Origin: an uncultured Erysipelotrichaceae bacterium
Lineage (GTDB): Bacteria > Bacillota_I > Bacilli_A > Erysipelotrichales > Erysipelotrichaceae
Reading direction: 5' to 3'
Assembly (NCBI GenBank): GCA_934692455.1
Contig: CAKUTY010000043.1
Coordinates: 1-9,377, forward strand
Length of the DNA stretch: 9,377 nt
Under the pieces are notes generated by a model that did not search any database, was not told the DNA's origin, and saw only the letters and a program-made list of their open reading frames with translations. Positions 6,702 through 9,377 of this stretch are shown piece after piece. A program made the translations under genes and the position numbers. The number at the start of each line of letters is the position of its first letter. The stretch's first letter is position 1.

Positions 6702-7154
6702 CTATTCTTTACTGAATATGTTTATGACTACTTCCTTATCTTCTGTAGTCTTTAAGGTCTCTACTATACTTTGATCACATAGTTTCATTGCTACACGAGA
6801 TAGCACCTTAACTAGTTCTGCCTTATCTTTATTAGCGATTGCCATCATTACAAATACATTAACTGGCTGATTATCAATTGATTCCCAGGGAATCAACTTG
6901 TCGCTTCTACAAACTGCTATACAAGATTTGTTTACACCATCAGATTTGCCATGAGGAATACATAAATTGTTTACCATTCCAGTTGGACCCTCTTTTTCTC
7001 TTTCATAAACATCTTTTAGAAATTGTTCCTTATCATTTAGAACACCACTCTTATCAAAGATATCTACAATTTCTTTTAAGATCTCATCTTTAGTAGTTCC
7101 TTTTAGATGAAAATCGATTCTACTTTCATCTAATGCTGTTGTCATATCTATCAT
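6702..7154 (-). CDS. PTS fructose-family component IIA
   Basis: This is the first gene of the operon. The 150-residue protein belongs to the PTS_EIIA_2 (fructose/nitrogen) fold: GPTGMVNNLCIPHGKSDGV at residues 56-74 contains the phosphorylated His68. It takes phosphate from HPr and hands it to IIB. I chose ATG 7154, which has AGGAGG 8 nt upstream (7163-7168); a second ATG three codons later has no better site. The leader is short, about 35 nt from the predicted transcription start, and carries a cre-like site against the ribosome site. In the nitrogen-PTS paralogue (PtsN) this fold is regulatory, but the adjacent IIB and IIC make transport the likely role here. Confidence 0.94.
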   Translation of the reverse strand: MIDMTTALDESRIDFHLKGTTKDEILKEIVDIFDKSGVLNDKEQFLKDVYEREKEGPTGMVNNLCIPHGKSDGVNKSCIAVCRSDKLIPWESIDNQPVNVFVMMAIANKDKAELVKVLSRVAMKLCDQSIVETLKTTEDKEVVINIFSKE

Positions 7155-7167
7155 TTAGTTTTCCTCC

Positions 7168-7181
7168 TGCAAGCGGTTTCA
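7168..7181 (-). promoter_or_regulatory. cre-like catabolite repression site (CcpA)
   Basis: TGCAAGCGGTTTCA on the plus strand (TGAAACCGCTTGCA on the minus) matches the cre consensus TGWAANCGNTNWCA at all but one position. It lies about 8-21 bp downstream of the predicted operon start site and touches the IIA ribosome site, a position where CcpA acts as a roadblock. This would make the operon subject to glucose-type repression. The ccpA gene is not in the window. Confidence 0.65.
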
Positions 7182-7195
7182 ATTTCAACACCTTT

Positions 7196-7223
7196 ATTGT
7201 ATCGAATTTTTTTCTTTTTGCAA
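7196..7223 (-). promoter_or_regulatory. Promoter of the PTS operon
   Basis: On the minus strand, -35 TTGCAA (7218-7223, four of six consensus bases), a 16-bp spacer and -10 TACAAT (7196-7201, five of six) predict a start near 7189. The -35 lies in GTGTTGCAA (7218-7226), which recurs as GTGTTGAAA (7183-7191) 35 bp downstream around the start site. This direct repeat could be an operator half for the divergent RpiR-type regulator. Confidence 0.6.
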
Positions 7224-7232
7224 CACTAAATA

Positions 7233-7244
7233 AAAAATATTTTT
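7233..7244. promoter_or_regulatory. Palindrome between the divergent promoters, candidate regulator site
   Basis: AAAAATATTTTT is a perfect 12-bp dyad lying just upstream of the operon -35 and upstream of the regulator promoter. RpiR-family proteins bind AT-rich inverted repeats, so the placement is reasonable. In DNA this rich in A and T such a palindrome can arise by chance, so the call is weak. Confidence 0.25.
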
Positions 7245-7262
7245 CTTTTTTACAAAAAAGTA

Positions 7263-7291
7263 TTTAAAAACCCTTTAAAATAGGCAATAAT
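7263..7291 (+). promoter_or_regulatory. Promoter of the RpiR-type regulator gene
   Basis: TTTAAA (7263-7268, four of six -35 bases), a 17-bp spacer and AATAAT (7286-7291, five of six -10 bases) predict a start near 7298. That is just before the AAAGGA ribosome site (7301-7306) and ATG 7317. A second TTTAAA at 7274-7279 lies within the spacer. The promoter is back to back with that of the PTS operon. Confidence 0.5.
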
Positions 7292-7316
7292 AGAATTGTT
7301 AAAGGAATAATAATTT

Positions 7317-8180
7317 ATGAAAAAAACAAAATCACTGTCATATACGACAAGAATTAACTCAGTATATCCTTCTTTAAACGATACTGAAAAAAAGATTGCT
7401 GACTATATTTCTAACAACATCAAAGTCGTATCACATTCTACTATTAGTCAAATTTCTAGTGCCATTGGCGTTGCCGATTCAACTTTCTTTAAATTCACTA
7501 AAATGTTAGGCTATGATGGCTTCACAGATTTTAAGATTGCCTTACTAACAGAAGACTTTGACCCAGAAATATCATTAAAGAAAGAAATAGACACAAAAGA
7601 TGATGATTCTACTATTGCCAAGAAAATATGTGAATCTAGCAAGCGTTCTATAAACAATACAATAGAATTAATTGATTCTAAGACATTTAAAAAAGCTGTT
7701 GATTATATTACAACAGCTAGACAAGTTGCTTTCTTTGGACTTGGTGGCTCTAATGTTATGGCCTTTGATGCCTATCATTTATTTATGAGATCACCTTTTA
7801 AGTGTATCTATAATTGTGACTACGATATGCAAACTATGGCAGCTTCTTTACTATCAAAAGAAGACGTTGCGATTATCATATCTCATTCAGGAAAAACTTC
7901 TGGTGCTATAGAAATAGAAAATATTTGTCTTGAAAACAAAGTTCCTGTTATAGCGATATCTTCTAATCCTATATCTCCTATAGCAAAAGCAGCTAACATC
8001 TTATTGCAATCTGCTACTGATGAACTAACTTATAGATCTGAATCTATGCCATCAAGAGTATCTCAATATTGTATTATTAATGCTCTATTTGTTACATCAA
8101 TGCTTAGAGATCAAGATAACTCCACTAGAACCATTGATACTATTCATAAAACATTAAGTAAGATCGAGAAGAATAAATAA
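7317..8180 (+). CDS. RpiR-family transcriptional regulator (HTH_6 plus SIS domain)
   Basis: The 287-residue protein has the two-domain RpiR plan. The N-terminal helix-turn-helix includes TISQISSAIGVADSTFFKF (42-60) followed by KMLGYDGFTDFK (62-73), a near-standard family motif. The SIS phosphosugar-binding domain spans about 122-255, with GLGGSN (141-146), ISHSGKT (188-194) and SRVSQ (246-250). Such regulators bind phosphorylated sugars and repress or activate neighbouring catabolic genes. The divergent arrangement with the PTS operon strongly suggests that this operon is its target, with the PTS product or an aldolase substrate as effector. ATG 7317 has AAAGGA 10 nt upstream; the gene ends at a strong bidirectional terminator. 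Confidence 0.93.
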   Translation: MKKTKSLSYTTRINSVYPSLNDTEKKIADYISNNIKVVSHSTISQISSAIGVADSTFFKFTKMLGYDGFTDFKIALLTEDFDPEISLKKEIDTKDDDSTIAKKICESSKRSINNTIELIDSKTFKKAVDYITTARQVAFFGLGGSNVMAFDAYHLFMRSPFKCIYNCDYDMQTMAASLLSKEDVAIIISHSGKTSGAIEIENICLENKVPVIAISSNPISPIAKAANILLQSATDELTYRSESMPSRVSQYCIINALFVTSMLRDQDNSTRTIDTIHKTLSKIEKNK

Positions 8181-8196
8181 ATTTAATTATTAACAC

Positions 8197-8236
8197 AAAA
8201 AGGCTATGAACTAAATTACCTAATTCATAGCCTTTT
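8197..8236. terminator. Bidirectional intrinsic terminator between convergent genes
   Basis: AAAAGGCTATGAA (8198-8210) and TTCATAGCCTTTT (8224-8236) form a perfect 13-bp stem with a 13-nt loop. The outer A/T pairs give a U run on both strands (UUUU on plus, UUUUU on minus from 8201-8197). It serves the regulator gene on the plus strand and the IIA gene on the minus strand, which converge here. Confidence 0.9.
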
Positions 8237-8251
8237 CTAAAATATCAATTT

Positions 8252-8674
8252 TTATAGATCATCTTCCATTGGTAAAGATACCACTTTAAACAATCCGATT
8301 TGTTCCTTCCCGATTTCTATTGCGTTTTTAACTACCTCCTCTAAATCATCATTACTATATTGAATCTTCATTATTGTATCCAATATCATTGGAGCGTTTG
8401 CCCCATATACCAACTTAATTCTTTTATTGTCTATAGCATATTTTGCACAGGTATTGAACGGAGTTCCATTAAGCAAATCTAGAAAAATAATTACGCCATC
8501 TTCATCATTAAGCTCTTTTATAGCGCTCTTTATCTTGGTATCTAATTCTTCTGGAGAATCTTCGTTTATAAAATCAATGGCATAACATTTTTTTACATCA
8601 CCAATAATGGTTTTAACGTTTTCCTTCATTCCTGTCGCATATTTTCCATGGCCAACTATTAGTATTCCAATCAT
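8252..8674 (-). CDS. PTS mannose-family component IIA (EIIA-Man-like)
   Basis: The 140-residue protein begins MIGILIVGHGKYATGM, where His9 in GHG is the phosphorylated histidine of mannose-family IIA. FLDLLNGTPFN (64-74) corresponds to the usual DLxGGSPFN stretch. Length matches stand-alone IIA subunits such as AgaF. It takes phosphate from HPr for a IIB subunit that is not in the window. It overlaps the HAD gene by 4 nt (ATGA), with AAGGAG 9 nt before the ATG, so the two are translationally coupled. It is the last gene of an operon that continues past the right edge, probably including the partner IIB, IIC and IID. It belongs to a different PTS family from the fructose-type set across the terminator, so the two systems are probably independent. 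Confidence 0.9.
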   Translation of the reverse strand: MIGILIVGHGKYATGMKENVKTIIGDVKKCYAIDFINEDSPEELDTKIKSAIKELNDEDGVIIFLDLLNGTPFNTCAKYAIDNKRIKLVYGANAPMILDTIMKIQYSNDDLEEVVKNAIEIGKEQIGLFKVVSLPMEDDL

Positions 8675-9312
8675 ATATCTATTCTCCTTAATAAATCTGG
8701 TAACTCTTTTAAATCTTTAATAAGATAATTTGCTTTGTTTAAGCTTATATTTAGAAAGTCATCCTCTTTACCAATAACTTTTATATCAGCTTTCAATGCT
8801 GCTTCAACACCAATCAAAGAATCTTCAACAACTATGCATTCATCTTTATTCAAACCGCAACTGCTTACTATATAGTCATATATTTCAGGACTTGGTTTTG
8901 GAGCTACTAAATCTCTACAAGAATAAATTTTATAAAAACAGTCTTCTATCCCATATTCAACAACCATTCTATGAATAAATTCCATTGGAGAATTTGATGC
9001 TATAATCAAGGAATATTTTTTATCCAAATATTCTAATATGTCCTTTGTTCCTTTGAAGAATAATTCTATAGTGTATGGATTCTTTTCTATGTATTTATCC
9101 AATTTTTGTTTTGCTTCATTTATGTCTATTGACAAAGCTTTGGATATATACTCATAATTTTTAATATCTGTTGTTCCAACCAATTCTTTCAATTCTTCTA
9201 AGTTTGGGCAACCTATCCCGTTTGTTTTTAACAAATTATAGTTATCAATTACGCCTTTCTTTTCGGTATCGATTAGCACACCATCAAAATCAAAGATTAT
9301 AGTTTTTATCAT
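8671..9312 (-). CDS. HAD-superfamily hydrolase, phosphosugar phosphatase type
   Basis: The 213-residue protein has all HAD motifs: I, DFDGVLIDTE with nucleophile Asp8 and Asp10; II, ASNS with Ser106; III, APKP with Lys139; IV, VVEDS with Glu163 and Asp164. The helical cap inserted after motif I (about residues 16-80, containing VGTT) gives the beta-phosphoglucomutase/phosphoglycolate phosphatase-like subfamily. After motif I it reads EKKGVI and lacks the aromatic-His pair seen in beta-phosphoglucomutases, so a phosphatase is more likely. Linked to a mannose-type PTS gene, it may dephosphorylate a sugar phosphate or the leaving group of that pathway. The start at 9312 has only a weak ribosome site and follows an upstream stop by 8 nt, so reinitiation or coupling is likely. 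Confidence 0.88.
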   Translation of the reverse strand: MIKTIIFDFDGVLIDTEKKGVIDNYNLLKTNGIGCPNLEELKELVGTTDIKNYEYISKALSIDINEAKQKLDKYIEKNPYTIELFFKGTKDILEYLDKKYSLIIASNSPMEFIHRMVVEYGIEDCFYKIYSCRDLVAPKPSPEIYDYIVSSCGLNKDECIVVEDSLIGVEAALKADIKVIGKEDDFLNISLNKANYLIKDLKELPDLLRRIDI

Positions 9313-9320
9313 GTTGTAAT

Positions 9321-9377
9321 CTAATTAATATTCAACGATTTGATAATATCTTCTAGTGCTATGATCCTTTCCTGTAT
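9321..9377 (-). CDS. C-terminal fragment of an upstream gene (unidentified)
   Basis: From the right edge a frame reads 18 residues, IQERIIALEDIIKSLNIN, to a TAG at 9321-9323, 8 nt before the HAD start. The tight spacing and same strand fit the end of the preceding gene in the operon. Too little is present to assign a family. Confidence 0.45.
   Translation of the reverse strand: MQERIIALEDIIKSLNIN

Noticed and set aside
8671..9312. Beta-phosphoglucomutase
   Set aside because: The aromatic-His region after motif I is absent and there is no maltose or trehalose phosphorylase nearby in the window; only a general HAD phosphatase-type call is safe.
1..9377. CRISPR array, tRNA, rRNA or intact insertion sequence
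   Set aside because: No regularly spaced direct repeats, cloverleaf-like segments, rRNA-like stretches or transposase motifs were seen.

Overview
The window looks like an AT-rich, low-GC Bacillota chromosome using the standard bacterial code (UGA is used as a stop, for example at 8671-8673). The grounds are strong AGGAGG-type ribosome sites, a CcpA-type catabolite site, several phosphotransferase (PTS) genes, an RpiR-type regulator and short intergenic gaps. A gut-associated lineage such as the Erysipelotrichia would fit, but the sequence does not settle the genus.

Layout. (1) 1-792, minus strand: N-terminal 264 residues of an AAA/DUF234-type ATPase that runs off the left edge. It has its own control region at about 801-878, containing three TTGGAGGA boxes. 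(2) 879-1413: a gene-poor stretch. It holds a minus-strand terminator with an overlapping alternative hairpin (944-986), a start-less open frame that may be a gene relic (1020-1247), a 12-bp-arm palindrome (1127-1151), four TTAGNCGRAT-like boxes in alternating orientation (1214-1364) and the terminator of the next operon (1373-1405). (3) 1414-7154, minus strand: a compact six-gene catabolic operon. Its order of transcription is fructose-family PTS IIA, IIB, IIC, class II ketose-phosphate aldolase, iron-type (YqhD/BDH-like) alcohol dehydrogenase, and IlvD/EDD-family sugar-acid dehydratase. (4) 7155-7316: divergent control region with a promoter in each direction and a cre-like site. (5) 7317-8180, plus strand: RpiR-family HTH-SIS regulator, closed by a bidirectional terminator (8197-8236). 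(6) 8252-9377, minus strand: the 3' end of a second operon, with an unidentified C-terminal stub, a HAD hydrolase and a mannose-family PTS IIA domain protein.

How the genes may work together. The regulator probably senses a phosphorylated sugar through its SIS domain and controls the divergent PTS operon, with CcpA repression overlaid. The PTS would import and phosphorylate a substrate at the end next to a ketone. The aldolase would split the ketose phosphate into DHAP and an aldehyde, the iron-type dehydrogenase would reduce the aldehyde, and the dehydratase would make a 2-keto acid. One scheme uses every enzyme and needs no extra kinase: a hexulosonate (for example a 5-keto-aldonate or fructuronate-type acid) becomes its ketose phosphate, then DHAP plus tartronate semialdehyde, then glycerate, then pyruvate. 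This is inference. The combination of fructose PTS, GatY/IolJ-like aldolase, YqhD-like dehydrogenase and IlvD/EDD dehydratase is the most interesting content of the window, because it does not match any standard pathway operon I recognise.
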